A DNA stretch of 64,000 nucleotides from CALNYX01 sp942490925 (GTDB lineage: Bacteria; Chlamydiota; Chlamydiia; Chlamydiales; JAAKFR01), in the NCBI GenBank assembly GCA_942490925.1, contig CALNYX010000017.1, forward strand, positions 310,001-374,000, given 5' to 3'. Position 1 is the stretch's first letter, and each line of letters starts with the position of its first letter. This document shows, piece after piece, positions 23,535 through 32,442 of the stretch. Under the pieces are notes generated by a model. The model did not search any database, was not told where the DNA came from, and worked only from the letters and a program-made list of their open reading frames with translations. Both the position numbers and the translations under genes were made by a program.

Positions 23535-25323
23535 GCCGGCTTACGAGCCGGCAGTCAAGCAAATTCTTGGGCAGATTTTACCACCCTATTTTTTTGAAGG
23601 GGAGTACAAGCTCCCTCTGATCTCATGGAGCCCACTTCAAAAGCCACCCTTTAATCTCTCATTTTTTTTGTTGTGCCCTTTTCGTGAAAATGCTTTTCGC
23701 TTCTTTCAAGAGATGATTCGACGTTGGCTTATCCCTGGCAAGCAGCTGAATAACTTTCTGCAGTTTGCACTCGACTTTAGAATGCCAGATGTTAGCTCGG
23801 ATCTCTATATTGTTGCTGAGGTAACAGTGCGGATTGAAACCTCACGCGAGCTTGCAATTGTAGAAAAAAATCTCCCTTTTTTGGAGAGGGATTTACGTCT
23901 GGGTGTTGTCTCTCCTTATCAAGCAACGCGTATTTTGGAGATCAAAGGACTTTCATATGATGAAAAAACAGCGTTGATTCAAGAGGGGATTACTGAGCTG
24001 ATCAAAAGGCGTCCGCAAGATTTTGATTATGACATCCTTGGACAGATGCAGCAATTTTTAGTGCTCTGTAAGAAGGAGTTTAAAATTGCAAGGTCCCATG
24101 GACATATGAGCCGGATTATCTGCGCAAACTATCTCTTCCACCATGCACTACAACTCTCCTTAGATGCATTTGCTGAGCGGCGCTATATCAGCGTCAAATT
24201 GTTGAGGGCTAAACTCCACCAGTCCAAGTCTATTTTGGGAATTATCATTGGTATGAGCTTTCTGCGCGAAAATGAGCTGTTTGAAGAGCGTCATGTGTTC
24301 AGTGCAATCCAACACCTAGTTCCAAGAGCTCAAAAAATCGAAGGCTCCTATTTCATGCAGCAAAATGGTCCAGTTGCCATTTATCTGGAGATTGAAAAGC
24401 TCACCTTTGAAGAGGAAAGACTTTTGAAAGAGGAGCTTCCATTGGAGCTGAAGGGAAGAATTGAGCAGCGCCTCAACCCTCTGTTTATGCCGTTGAATGA
24501 AGAGCAGATCATGCGCGATATCGTGACTTTGAGTCAGCAGCTACAATATGCACGTGACTTGCCGCAAGTGATGATCCACTTCACACAGCAAACAGATGAA
24601 AGTTTAGAATTTTTGGTGATCATGCTGAGAGTAAAAACTGGCAGGTCTATTGCACACTATTTTAGAAGGCAAGCGACTTTTTTAGAGTACCTTCCTGATC
24701 GATGCAAGATCGTAGGAACCATTCGTAAAAGGCATCAAAAAGAGGCGGCAGTCTTTCACTTACGGATTTCAAAAAGTCGTTTTTTGCGGCAAGATCATGC
24801 AATTGATCTCTATAAGGCACGGCAAGAGGTTGTCATTGAGCTGATGCGACTGATGGGGGAGTTTCGCGACTATAATGGCGGCATGATTTCAAAAGAAATA
24901 GAGCTCTTTCATGCTCTTCGCATGCAGCTTGGGGATCTGGCAGACGAAAATCACTTCTTGCTTGAGAACTTCTTTTTCTCTCTTCAGCCAGCTGTGATGC
25001 GTAGTCTTTTGGCCCCAGAGCCATTGAAAAAAATGTTTACGATGGTTCTCAAAGCTGAAATTGAAGGGGTCGATCAGCAATACCAGATCCGCTTTGAAGA
25101 AGACCAGGAGAATTTTTATTTGCTAGTATCTGCAGTTGACGCCTCTTTTTTTGAAGCGCTTCAAATCGAGGGTGAGGCAATTACATGTGCGATTAAAAGC
25201 GCTGAATTTCCCTGTATGGGCATCATTTTACAGCATCCAGAACCCGAGCAGGCACGCGCACTATGGCATAACGTCGAAGAGTCAATGGGTAATTGGAGCA
25301 AGGAATCTCTACTTTCACTTTAA
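23500..25323 (+). CDS. Hypothetical protein, 607 aa
   Basis: A large soluble protein, mostly helical, with no signal peptide, membrane segment or motif that I recognise. It starts MNSPYPRLVVSEPAYE inside the end of lysC (35-bp overlap), so the two are very probably co-translated. Notable textures are basic patches (FLRQDHAIDLYKARQEVV; IVGTIRKRHQKEAAV) and an acidic C-terminal third. It could be a chlamydia-wide conserved unknown, but I cannot confirm that. Confidence 0.65.
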   Translation: MNSPYPRLVVSEPAYEPAVKQILGQILPPYFFEGEYKLPLISWSPLQKPPFNLSFFLLCPFRENAFRFFQEMIRRWLIPGKQLNNFLQFALDFRMPDVSSDLYIVAEVTVRIETSRELAIVEKNLPFLERDLRLGVVSPYQATRILEIKGLSYDEKTALIQEGITELIKRRPQDFDYDILGQMQQFLVLCKKEFKIARSHGHMSRIICANYLFHHALQLSLDAFAERRYISVKLLRAKLHQSKSILGIIIGMSFLRENELFEERHVFSAIQHLVPRAQKIEGSYFMQQNGPVAIYLEIEKLTFEEERLLKEELPLELKGRIEQRLNPLFMPLNEEQIMRDIVTLSQQLQYARDLPQVMIHFTQQTDESLEFLVIMLRVKTGRSIAHYFRRQATFLEYLPDRCKIVGTIRKRHQKEAAVFHLRISKSRFLRQDHAIDLYKARQEVVIELMRLMGEFRDYNGGMISKEIELFHALRMQLGDLADENHFLLENFFFSLQPAVMRSLLAPEPLKKMFTMVLKAEIEGVDQQYQIRFEEDQENFYLLVSAVDASFFEALQIEGEAITCAIKSAEFPCMGIILQHPEPEQARALWHNVEESMGNWSKESLLSL

Positions 25324-25341
25324 TCGAAGGTTTATTAAAAT

Positions 25342-25575
25342 ATGGCCATGGAAATTTGTGGATATTCGCTAACTCCCGAAATGCAGAAAAGGATCGTTGG
25401 CAGTGTCTCCCTTGTGGTTGGAATTGCCCTCATTGTTTTTGCAAGTTGCTTTGTTTCAGGGGCTTTTACACCAGCAATCAAGTATCACATCGCAGCCTAT
25501 AGTGCTGGTGGTATGGCGCTATTGTCGGTCATTCCATTTGTGATCGCATCTTCTATTTTTTGTCGGAAAAATTAG
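25342..25575 (+). CDS. Small two-helix membrane protein, Inc-like
   Basis: A 77-residue protein with two hydrophobic helices, about 18-42 (RIVGSVSLVVGIALIVFASC) and 47-72 (YHIAAYSAGGMALLSVIPFV), separated by a short turn. This is the bilobed pattern used to predict chlamydial Inc proteins, with almost no cytoplasmic domain. There is no cleavable signal and no strong RBS. It lies between the 607-residue unknown and the replication genes. It could equally be an ordinary inner-membrane peptide. Confidence 0.5.
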   Translation: MAMEICGYSLTPEMQKRIVGSVSLVVGIALIVFASCFVSGAFTPAIKYHIAAYSAGGMALLSVIPFVIASSIFCRKN

Positions 25576-25639
25576 CTTGCTGTTTCGTCTCTATTGCGGT
25601 ATATTTTTGCTCTTATCGAGATAAAAAAAAGCAGGCATT

Positions 25640-25945
25640 TTGGGTAGAACAGGGGTTACATCAAAGCAGATCAGTCAGATCCTTCCCCGTCTTCTCAATA
25701 GGATTGGTAAGCGCTACCAAGATCGTCCTGATTTAGTCCTAAATTCTTGGCCAGCAGTTATTGGGCCCAAGCTCGCCGCGTATACGCGTGCTGTCTCTTT
25801 TCAAGAGGGTGTGTTAGTTGTACATGTTAAAAACTCAACATTGTATAGTCTACTCAGTCAGCATGATAAACCGCGAATCATTCAAAATCTAAGGGAGAAA
25901 TTTCCGCATACGACCATTAAAACTGTCGTGTTTCGGCTTGAGTAA
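25640..25945 (+). CDS. DUF721/DciA-like protein
   Basis: A 101-residue protein with the DUF721 pattern: LNRIGKRYQDRPDLVLNSWPAVIGPKLAAYT followed by the strand pair GVLVVHVKNSTLYSLLSQ and an IIQNLREKF helix (quoted in parts). Members of this family include DciA, which loads the replicative helicase in bacteria lacking DnaC. Its position just before gyrB matches DUF721 genes in many genomes and the order in Chlamydia. The only start available is TTG at 25640, with AGCAGG nearby. Confidence 0.7.
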   Translation: MGRTGVTSKQISQILPRLLNRIGKRYQDRPDLVLNSWPAVIGPKLAAYTRAVSFQEGVLVVHVKNSTLYSLLSQHDKPRIIQNLREKFPHTTIKTVVFRLE

Positions 25946-25948
25946 GTG

Positions 25949-28438
25949 ATGAATACAGCAATGGAAAAAGAAGAAACAAAGAATATGAAAAAAGATTACG
26001 ACGCAAGTGCCATTACAGTTCTAGAGGGACTGCAAGCCGTGCGTGAACGTCCTGGAATGTACATTGGTGATACAGGACTCAGTGGTCTACACCATCTTGT
26101 CTATGAAGTTGTCGATAACAGTATTGACGAAGCCATGGCGGGATACTGCTCTCTCATAATGGTTACCATCCAGAAAGACAACAGCATCGTTGTTGAGGAT
26201 AATGGGCGAGGGATTCCTATTGGTATCCATGAACAAGAATCAAAAAAGCAAGGACGAGAAGTCACGGCTTTAGAAGTTGTCTTGACAGTCTTGCACGCCG
26301 GTGGAAAATTCGACAAAGATAGCTACAAAGTTTCTGGGGGATTGCACGGTGTTGGGGTCTCATGTGTGAATGCGCTCTCAAGCAAATTCCATGTTGAAGT
26401 TCACAAGGATGGACAACATTATGAGATGACCTTTGAGCGTGGTAAACCAATGGGTAAACTCGCTGTTGTCGGAACAACAGATAAGCGTGGGACAAAAGTC
26501 ACCTTTTGGCCTGATTCAACTCTTTTTGCTAACACAACTTATGATGCAGATATTCTATCAACACGACTACGAGAACTTGCATTTTTGAATCGTGGAATCG
26601 ATATCCGTTTTTCAGATGAACGTGATGAAGAGAAAGGCGAAGTACAGTTTTGCTACGAGGGAGGAATTGTTTCATTTGTTTCCTATCTCAATGAGAACAA
26701 AGAACCGCTTTTCCCTGCTCCTGTCTACTTCCGCGGAGCACGTGAAGGAGATGATGGACCGATTGATTTTGAAGTTGCCATGCAGTGGAACGGTGGGTAT
26801 ATCGAAACCATCTACTCTTATACCAACAATATTCCAACGCGCCAGGGTGGAACGCACCTCACAGGCTTTTCAACGGCGCTCACTCGCGTCTTGAACTCCT
26901 ACATCAAGAATAAAAATCTAGTAAGAAACGATAAAATTGCCATTACTGGTGAGGATATGCGAGAAGGTTTGACCGCTGTTATATCGGTTAAAGTACCTAA
27001 TCCGCAATTTGAAGGGCAAACAAAGCAACGTCTTGGAAATAGCGATGTTGGTTCCATTGTTCAGCAAATTGTTGGTGAAGAACTCTCAATTTTCCTAGAA
27101 GAGAATCCACAAATTGCCCGATCAGTCGTCGATAAAGTTGTCATTGCAGCGCAAGCACGTGAAGCAGCTAAGAAAGCGCGTGAACTTACCTTGCGTAAGA
27201 CCGCTCTTGATAGCGCCCGCCTGCCTGGAAAATTGATCGACTGTCTAGAGAGAGATCCAGAAAAATGTGAGATCTACATCGTTGAAGGAGACTCTGCGGG
27301 TGGTTCTGCCAAAATGGGTCGTGATCGCGCCTTTCAAGCCATTTTGCCTATTCGCGGAAAAATCTTGAATGTTGAAAAAGCGCGCTTGCAAAAAGTGTTT
27401 CAAAACCAAGAAGTTGGAACTATTATTGCAGCACTTGGATGTGGAATTGGAACAGACAATTTCAATCTTGAAAAACTCCGTTATCATCGCATCATCATCA
27501 TGACAGATGCCGACGTCGATGGCTCGCACATTCGCACGCTGTTGCTAACGTTCTTCTATCGTCATATGCCAGCACTCGTCGAGAACAACTACATCTATAT
27601 TGCCCAGCCGCCACTCTTTAAAGTGACGCGCAAAAAAGAGGGACGCTATCTCACCTCAGAGCGCGAGATGGATGACTACTTGCTCGATTTGGGGATTAAA
27701 GATTTGCTTGTTAAAGATCGTCAAGGAACAGAAGTGGATATACGCGCCCTTCTTGATATGATTCTAGAAATTGAGTCGTTTATCTCCTCGATTGAACGCA
27801 AAGCCATTCCATTCCGTGAGTTTTTAGATGCACGCAATGAGAAAGGGGAGTATCCACGCTATGAGGTCACACTCAAGGAGCGCGAACTTGTCTATTCAGA
27901 AGATGAATTTCTCGAGATTGCACGCCGCTTTGAAAAGGAGCAGCAACAGCTGCATGAAGAGACACTCGCTTCAATTCCTGATGAAGAGATCACCGATGCA
28001 ATGCGTAGCTTTAGAGCTAAACCGCTTCCCTATGTTGAGCTCTACAAAGAAGAAGCTTTCAACGAACTTGTGAAAAAATTGAGTGCCTTTGATTTGACGC
28101 TTGATTCCTACTTTGTTGCAGATGGAAAACTCTTTGATGTGTACGAAGAACAAGAGTTGATTTTTGAGAGCTTTATGCTTCGCGAACTTGTCGATTTCTT
28201 TAGAACTAATGGCCGTAAAGGCGTTGAAATTCAACGCTATAAAGGTCTTGGTGAAATGAATGCCGATCAGCTATGGGAAACCACAATGGATCCAAACAAC
28301 CGCACATTGATTCGCGTGATGCTTCCAGATGCGATTGCAGCAGACCACATGTTTACTATGTTGATGGGAGAAGAAGTTCCCCCACGGCGTGCGTTCATTG
28401 AGAGCCATGCTTTATCCGTCAAAAACCTAGATATTTGA
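25949..28438 (+). CDS. gyrB: DNA gyrase subunit B
   Basis: The ATPase subunit of the type II topoisomerase that introduces negative supercoils. The 829-residue protein has the GHKL ATPase features VLEGLQAVRERPGMYIG, EVVDNSIDEA and GGLHGVGVSCVNAL, the TOPRIM motifs EGDSAGGSAK and DADVDGSHIRTLLL, and the C-terminal RYKGLGEMNADQLWETTM (quoted within 20 residues each). The start is ATG 25949; GTG at 25946 is adjacent to the previous stop. gyrA follows after 7 bp, so the pair is an operon with dciA-like, tmk and holB. Confidence 0.96.
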   Translation: MNTAMEKEETKNMKKDYDASAITVLEGLQAVRERPGMYIGDTGLSGLHHLVYEVVDNSIDEAMAGYCSLIMVTIQKDNSIVVEDNGRGIPIGIHEQESKKQGREVTALEVVLTVLHAGGKFDKDSYKVSGGLHGVGVSCVNALSSKFHVEVHKDGQHYEMTFERGKPMGKLAVVGTTDKRGTKVTFWPDSTLFANTTYDADILSTRLRELAFLNRGIDIRFSDERDEEKGEVQFCYEGGIVSFVSYLNENKEPLFPAPVYFRGAREGDDGPIDFEVAMQWNGGYIETIYSYTNNIPTRQGGTHLTGFSTALTRVLNSYIKNKNLVRNDKIAITGEDMREGLTAVISVKVPNPQFEGQTKQRLGNSDVGSIVQQIVGEELSIFLEENPQIARSVVDKVVIAAQAREAAKKARELTLRKTALDSARLPGKLIDCLERDPEKCEIYIVEGDSAGGSAKMGRDRAFQAILPIRGKILNVEKARLQKVFQNQEVGTIIAALGCGIGTDNFNLEKLRYHRIIIMTDADVDGSHIRTLLLTFFYRHMPALVENNYIYIAQPPLFKVTRKKEGRYLTSEREMDDYLLDLGIKDLLVKDRQGTEVDIRALLDMILEIESFISSIERKAIPFREFLDARNEKGEYPRYEVTLKERELVYSEDEFLEIARRFEKEQQQLHEETLASIPDEEITDAMRSFRAKPLPYVELYKEEAFNELVKKLSAFDLTLDSYFVADGKLFDVYEEQELIFESFMLRELVDFFRTNGRKGVEIQRYKGLGEMNADQLWETTMDPNNRTLIRVMLPDAIAADHMFTMLMGEEVPPRRAFIESHALSVKNLDI

Positions 28439-28445
28439 GAGTACA

Positions 28446-31001
28446 ATGACATCCAGAGAAAACGAAATCATTTTAGGGCGCAATCTCGAAGACGAGATGA
28501 AAGAGAGCTATTTACGCTATTCGATGTCAGTGATCATTTCACGTGCACTGCCAGATGTGCGTGATGGGCTCAAGCCATCTCAAAGACGTATTCTATTTGC
28601 GATGCGGCAATTGAACCTTTCACCAGGCTCTAAACATCGTAAATGCGCCAAGATTTGTGGTGATACCTCAGGGGATTACCACCCTCACGGTGAATCTGTG
28701 ATCTATCCAACGCTCGTGCGTATGGCTCAAAACTGGGCAATGCGCTATCCGCTGGTTGATGGACAGGGAAACTTTGGCTCTGTCGATGGTGATCCGCCGG
28801 CTGCAATGCGTTATACAGAAGCTCGCCTCAAGGCAAGTGCATTGCAATTGATGGAAGATCTCGATAAAGAGACAGTTGACATGGTCGCCAACTATGATGA
28901 GACCAAAGTTGAGCCGACTGTTTTCCCAGCGAAATTCCCGAACCTACTCTGTAATGGATCCTCAGGGATCGCTGTTGGAATGGCAACGAACATTCCACCT
29001 CATAACCTCAATGAGTTGATCAATGCAACGCTGCTTGTCATCGACAATCGCAATGTGACGATTGATGAGATCATGGAAGTGATGCCTGGTCCAGACTTTC
29101 CTACTGGTGGAACCATCTGTGGTTACAAGGGGATTAAAGAGGCCTATCATACTGGCCGAGGAAAACTCACGCTGCGTGGTGTTTGCCACACAGAAGACAA
29201 TCCAAGTCAGTCAGGACGTGAGCGTATTGTCATTGATGAACTTCCTTACAGCGTGAATAAATCGCGTCTTGTTGAGCATATTGCAAATCTCGTTAACGAC
29301 AAGGTGATGACAGGTCTGAGTGATGTGCGTGATGAGTCTGACAAAGATGGAATGCGCATTGTTCTAGAATTGAAGCGAGGAGAAATTCCTGATGTTTTGA
29401 TCAACCAACTTTTCAAATTCACAGACATGCAAGTCACATTTGGATGCAACATGCTAGCTCTTGACAAGAGTTTGCCACGCACCATGAACATCAAGCAGAT
29501 GATCGCAGCTTGGGTTGCGCACCGCATTGATGTGATTCGCAGACGCACACGCTATGAATTGAATAAAGCTGAAGCACGTGCTCACATCTTAGAAGGGTAT
29601 CTCAAAGCGATTGATAACCTTGATGAAGTTGTCCGCGTGATTCGTGCGAGTAACAACCGTGATCAGGCCCGTTCTGAGTTGATTGAGAAGTTTGAATTCA
29701 CTGAGAGACAAGCGAATGCTGTTTTAGATCTACGCCTCTACCAACTCACTGGCCTTGAGCATGAGAAAATTCAAGCAGAGTATGACGAGTTGCAGAAGAA
29801 AATTGCCTATCTCCGTTCTGTTTTGGCAAGTGAAGAGCTTGTACGTGGCATCATCAAAGATGAGCTGCAACACATCCAAAAAACGCACAAAGCACTTCGA
29901 GCAACACAGATCACTCATGCTGAAGGAGACTTCAACATGGAAGATCTCATCGCTGACGAACCAGTGATTATCACCTTCTCTAACGACGACTACGTCAAAC
30001 GTATGCCTGTTGATCTCTTCCGTGAGCAGAAGCGAGGAGGCCAAGGAGTTGTTGGCGTCGATATGAAGCGTGAAACTGATCTGCTCAAGGGTATTTTTGT
30101 AGCCTCCACGCATGATTATCTGCTGATCTATACCAACTTTGGCCGTTGCTACTGGCTCAAAGTGTGGCAACTTCCTGAAGGAGAACGTCGCTCTAAAGGG
30201 AAGCCTCTGATTAATCTACTTGAAGATATTCAGCCAGGTGAACGGATTGCCACGATTTTGCGGACCAAAGAGTTTGAAGAAGAGCGCTTCGTCTTGATGT
30301 CAACTAAGCATGGAATTGTGAAGAAGACAACCCTCAGCGCCTTTAGCAATCCAAGACGCAAAGGAATTCGAGCGATTGACATCGATGAAGAAGATGAGCT
30401 TATTGCTGCGCGCTTAGTTGGTGGAGAAGAGCAAGTAATGCTCTTTACACACTACGGCATGGCAGTACGCTTTGATCATGGTAAAGTACGTTCCATGGGT
30501 CGCACAGCTCGCGGAGTCAAAGGCGTTTCACTTCGCAAAGAAGGGGATTACGTTGTTGGTTGCGAAGTTGTTGCCAGTGAGCAAGAGACAGTGCTTGTTG
30601 TCTGCGAAAATGGGTTTGGAAAACGCTCCTTCGTTGAAGAATTCCGTCAAACCAACCGCGGTGGTGTTGGAGTGCGCTCAATTATCACCAGCGACCGCAA
30701 TGGAAATGTCATTGGCGCAGTGAGTGTTTGCGACAACGATGGACTTGTGATGATCTCTGAGCAGGGACAGACAGTTCGCATTAGCATGGCAGACATGCGA
30801 GTGATGGGACGTTCGACACAAGGAGTTAAACTCGTGAATCTCAAAGCAAGCGATCGTTTACTTGCAATAGAGAAACTCGAAGGGTCAGAAGATCCTGAGT
30901 TGGGAGAGGAAGGCTCTGAGCAACCTGCATTGGTAGAGGAAGGCTCTGAGAATCCTGTATCTGGGGAGGAAGTGAGTGAGTCAGACAAAACGCCCTTATG
31001 A
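28446..31001 (+). CDS. gyrA: DNA gyrase subunit A, with an acidic repeat tail
   Basis: The DNA-cutting subunit. The 851-residue protein has the catalytic tyrosine at 123 (AAMRYTEARL), the QRRIL segment and the QRDR region, and the GyrA box as QKRGGQGVVGV in the C-terminal beta-pinwheel. After the pinwheel comes a tail of about 35 residues made of three acidic units (EGSEDPELGE, EGSEQPALVE, EGSENPVSGE), encoded by a 30-bp tandem repeat at about 30880-30970. Acidic GyrA tails tune supercoiling in other bacteria. The tail's end overlaps the tmk start by 26 bp. Confidence 0.96.
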   Translation: MTSRENEIILGRNLEDEMKESYLRYSMSVIISRALPDVRDGLKPSQRRILFAMRQLNLSPGSKHRKCAKICGDTSGDYHPHGESVIYPTLVRMAQNWAMRYPLVDGQGNFGSVDGDPPAAMRYTEARLKASALQLMEDLDKETVDMVANYDETKVEPTVFPAKFPNLLCNGSSGIAVGMATNIPPHNLNELINATLLVIDNRNVTIDEIMEVMPGPDFPTGGTICGYKGIKEAYHTGRGKLTLRGVCHTEDNPSQSGRERIVIDELPYSVNKSRLVEHIANLVNDKVMTGLSDVRDESDKDGMRIVLELKRGEIPDVLINQLFKFTDMQVTFGCNMLALDKSLPRTMNIKQMIAAWVAHRIDVIRRRTRYELNKAEARAHILEGYLKAIDNLDEVVRVIRASNNRDQARSELIEKFEFTERQANAVLDLRLYQLTGLEHEKIQAEYDELQKKIAYLRSVLASEELVRGIIKDELQHIQKTHKALRATQITHAEGDFNMEDLIADEPVIITFSNDDYVKRMPVDLFREQKRGGQGVVGVDMKRETDLLKGIFVASTHDYLLIYTNFGRCYWLKVWQLPEGERRSKGKPLINLLEDIQPGERIATILRTKEFEEERFVLMSTKHGIVKKTTLSAFSNPRRKGIRAIDIDEEDELIAARLVGGEEQVMLFTHYGMAVRFDHGKVRSMGRTARGVKGVSLRKEGDYVVGCEVVASEQETVLVVCENGFGKRSFVEEFRQTNRGGVGVRSIITSDRNGNVIGAVSVCDNDGLVMISEQGQTVRISMADMRVMGRSTQGVKLVNLKASDRLLAIEKLEGSEDPELGEEGSEQPALVEEGSENPVSGEEVSESDKTPL

Positions 31002-31626
31002 AGGCTTTTTCATCACAGTTGAAGGAGGCGATGGTTCTGGTAAAGGGACATTGTCAACTAGGCTTGTTGAGGAGTTGAAGAGTAGGGGACACGAGGTCGT
31101 CCATACACGTGAACCGGGTGGAACCCCGCTGTCTGAACATTTACGTGAACTTGTTCTGAGTCCCGATTCCTATGCTGTGAGTAAGCGCGCTGAGATGATG
31201 CTCTATCTCACAGCGCGTGTCCAACACTTAGAGGAGCGCATTTTGCCAGATCTGCAAGCGGGCAAGATTGTGCTTTGCGAACGGTTCAATGATTCAACCG
31301 TTGCCTACCAGGCGTGTGGACGCAATCTTGGCATGAGCGAGGTTGAGCAGATCTGCCACCTCGTATGTGGTGGGATTGAGCCAGACTGCACCCTCTATCT
31401 CGACTTAGATCCAGAAATTGGCCTTCAGCGGCTAAAGGGAGCAAAAGATCGCCTCGAGCAAGAGAAACTTCAGTTTCATAAAGAGGTGCGCCAAGGCTAT
31501 CTCCATTTGGCAGATAAACATCCCGAACGCATTTTAGTTATTGATGCCGAGCCAGATGCGCAGACCGTTTTTGCACAGGCCCTCCAAGCTTTAGAACCCC
31601 ACTTAATGCTCAAGCCACATGGATAA
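30976..31626 (+). CDS. tmk: Thymidylate kinase
   Basis: Phosphorylates dTMP to dTDP. The 216-residue protein has the P-loop EGGDGSGKGTLS, the DR(Y/H)-type TREPGGTPLSE segment, CERFNDSTVAYQ, and the late LERLEQE-like LID. The likely start is GTG at 30976, inside the acidic tail of gyrA; other in-frame starts upstream fall in the repeat. It overlaps holB by 8 bp, so all four genes form one coupled unit. Confidence 0.9.
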   Translation: MSQTKRPYEGFFITVEGGDGSGKGTLSTRLVEELKSRGHEVVHTREPGGTPLSEHLRELVLSPDSYAVSKRAEMMLYLTARVQHLEERILPDLQAGKIVLCERFNDSTVAYQACGRNLGMSEVEQICHLVCGGIEPDCTLYLDLDPEIGLQRLKGAKDRLEQEKLQFHKEVRQGYLHLADKHPERILVIDAEPDAQTVFAQALQALEPHLMLKPHG

Positions 31627-32353
31627 TCCACTTGAACGCATCTTAGAGACCAAAAACGTGCCCCACGCGCTGCTTCTGGTCAATGGAAAAGAACAAGCCC
31701 TCGATTTTGCCCAAAAACTTGTTGGATCTACCAAGAAGTTCCATCCTGATATCCATCACTTCTATCCTGAAGGTAAAACAGGGATGCATCCGATTCAAAA
31801 CATCCGTCTGCTCACAGATGACGTTGCTCTAGCTCCTTTTGAAGCCGACTATAAACTCTTTCTCATCCACGATGCAGAGCGCATGTTGCCAACAAGTGCG
31901 AATGCTCTGCTCAAAACCTTTGAAGAGCCAACAGATGGGACAGTCATCCTCTTGCTGACAGAACATCGCGAAAAGATGTTGCCAACGATTCTCTCTCGTT
32001 GTCAAACCTACAGCTTTGCAAAAAAGCAAGCTGATACAGAACTGACAGACCTCCTGCTTGATTACTTGGCAGGGGATGTCACCAAGCTTACCGAGCTTGA
32101 GAAAAAGCTCGATACCGAGAATAAAGGAGCGCTCTACTTTGAGCAGGCAAGTCAGCTCTTTGAGGTTGTGATGAAGTGGCACCGTGATATCCTAGCATTA
32201 CCAACTGGAGCCACTCTGTTTTATCCTTCTAGAATAGAGCAACTCAAGCAATGTCCCGAGCGTTCTTTAAAGGAAGTTGAAAAGCGCGTACGACAGGCCC
32301 GCCTTGGCCTAGAGCGTTCCATGAAGTTTTCCCACTGCATGATGCATATCTAG
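31619..32353 (+). CDS. holB: DNA polymerase III delta' subunit
   Basis: A clamp-loader component. The 244-residue protein keeps the AAA fold but not a working P-loop, as expected of delta'. Recognisable pieces are HALLLVNGKEQALDFAQKL, the sensor region ERMLPTSANALLKTFEEP, and the SRC motif LPTILSRCQTY, where the arginine finger acts on neighbouring subunits. It is short compared with E. coli HolB (334). It overlaps tmk by 8 bp and ends the gyr operon. A CCTCT-ATC-AGAGG hairpin (32357-32373 area) follows and may be a weak terminator. Confidence 0.8.
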   Translation: MDNPLERILETKNVPHALLLVNGKEQALDFAQKLVGSTKKFHPDIHHFYPEGKTGMHPIQNIRLLTDDVALAPFEADYKLFLIHDAERMLPTSANALLKTFEEPTDGTVILLLTEHREKMLPTILSRCQTYSFAKKQADTELTDLLLDYLAGDVTKLTELEKKLDTENKGALYFEQASQLFEVVMKWHRDILALPTGATLFYPSRIEQLKQCPERSLKEVEKRVRQARLGLERSMKFSHCMMHI

Positions 32354-32391
32354 CCCTCTATCAGAGGTTCCTTAATTCAGCATGAGAAGAA

Positions 32392-32433
32392 ATGTCGAAA
32401 ATCAGTTGATTTTTCGACATGTTTTGAGATAAT
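32392..32433 (+). promoter_or_regulatory. Promoter and palindrome before fic
   Basis: TTGATT (32406-32411), a 16-bp spacer and GATAAT (32428-32433) form a good promoter ending 9 nt before the ATG. The inverted repeat ATGTCGAAAATCA / TGATTTTTCGACAT (32392-32420) covers the -35 box. TGTCGAAA recurs at 32456 just inside the gene. The expected message is leaderless or nearly so, and repression by the gene's own winged helix is plausible. Confidence 0.55.
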
Positions 32434-32442
32434 ATCGGTAAT

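Noticed and set aside
32357..32381. CCTCT-ATC-AGAGG as a firm terminator of the gyr operon
   Set aside because: The stem is 5 bp and no T run follows; it overlaps bases resembling the end of the 47.7-kb repeat, so its role is unclear.
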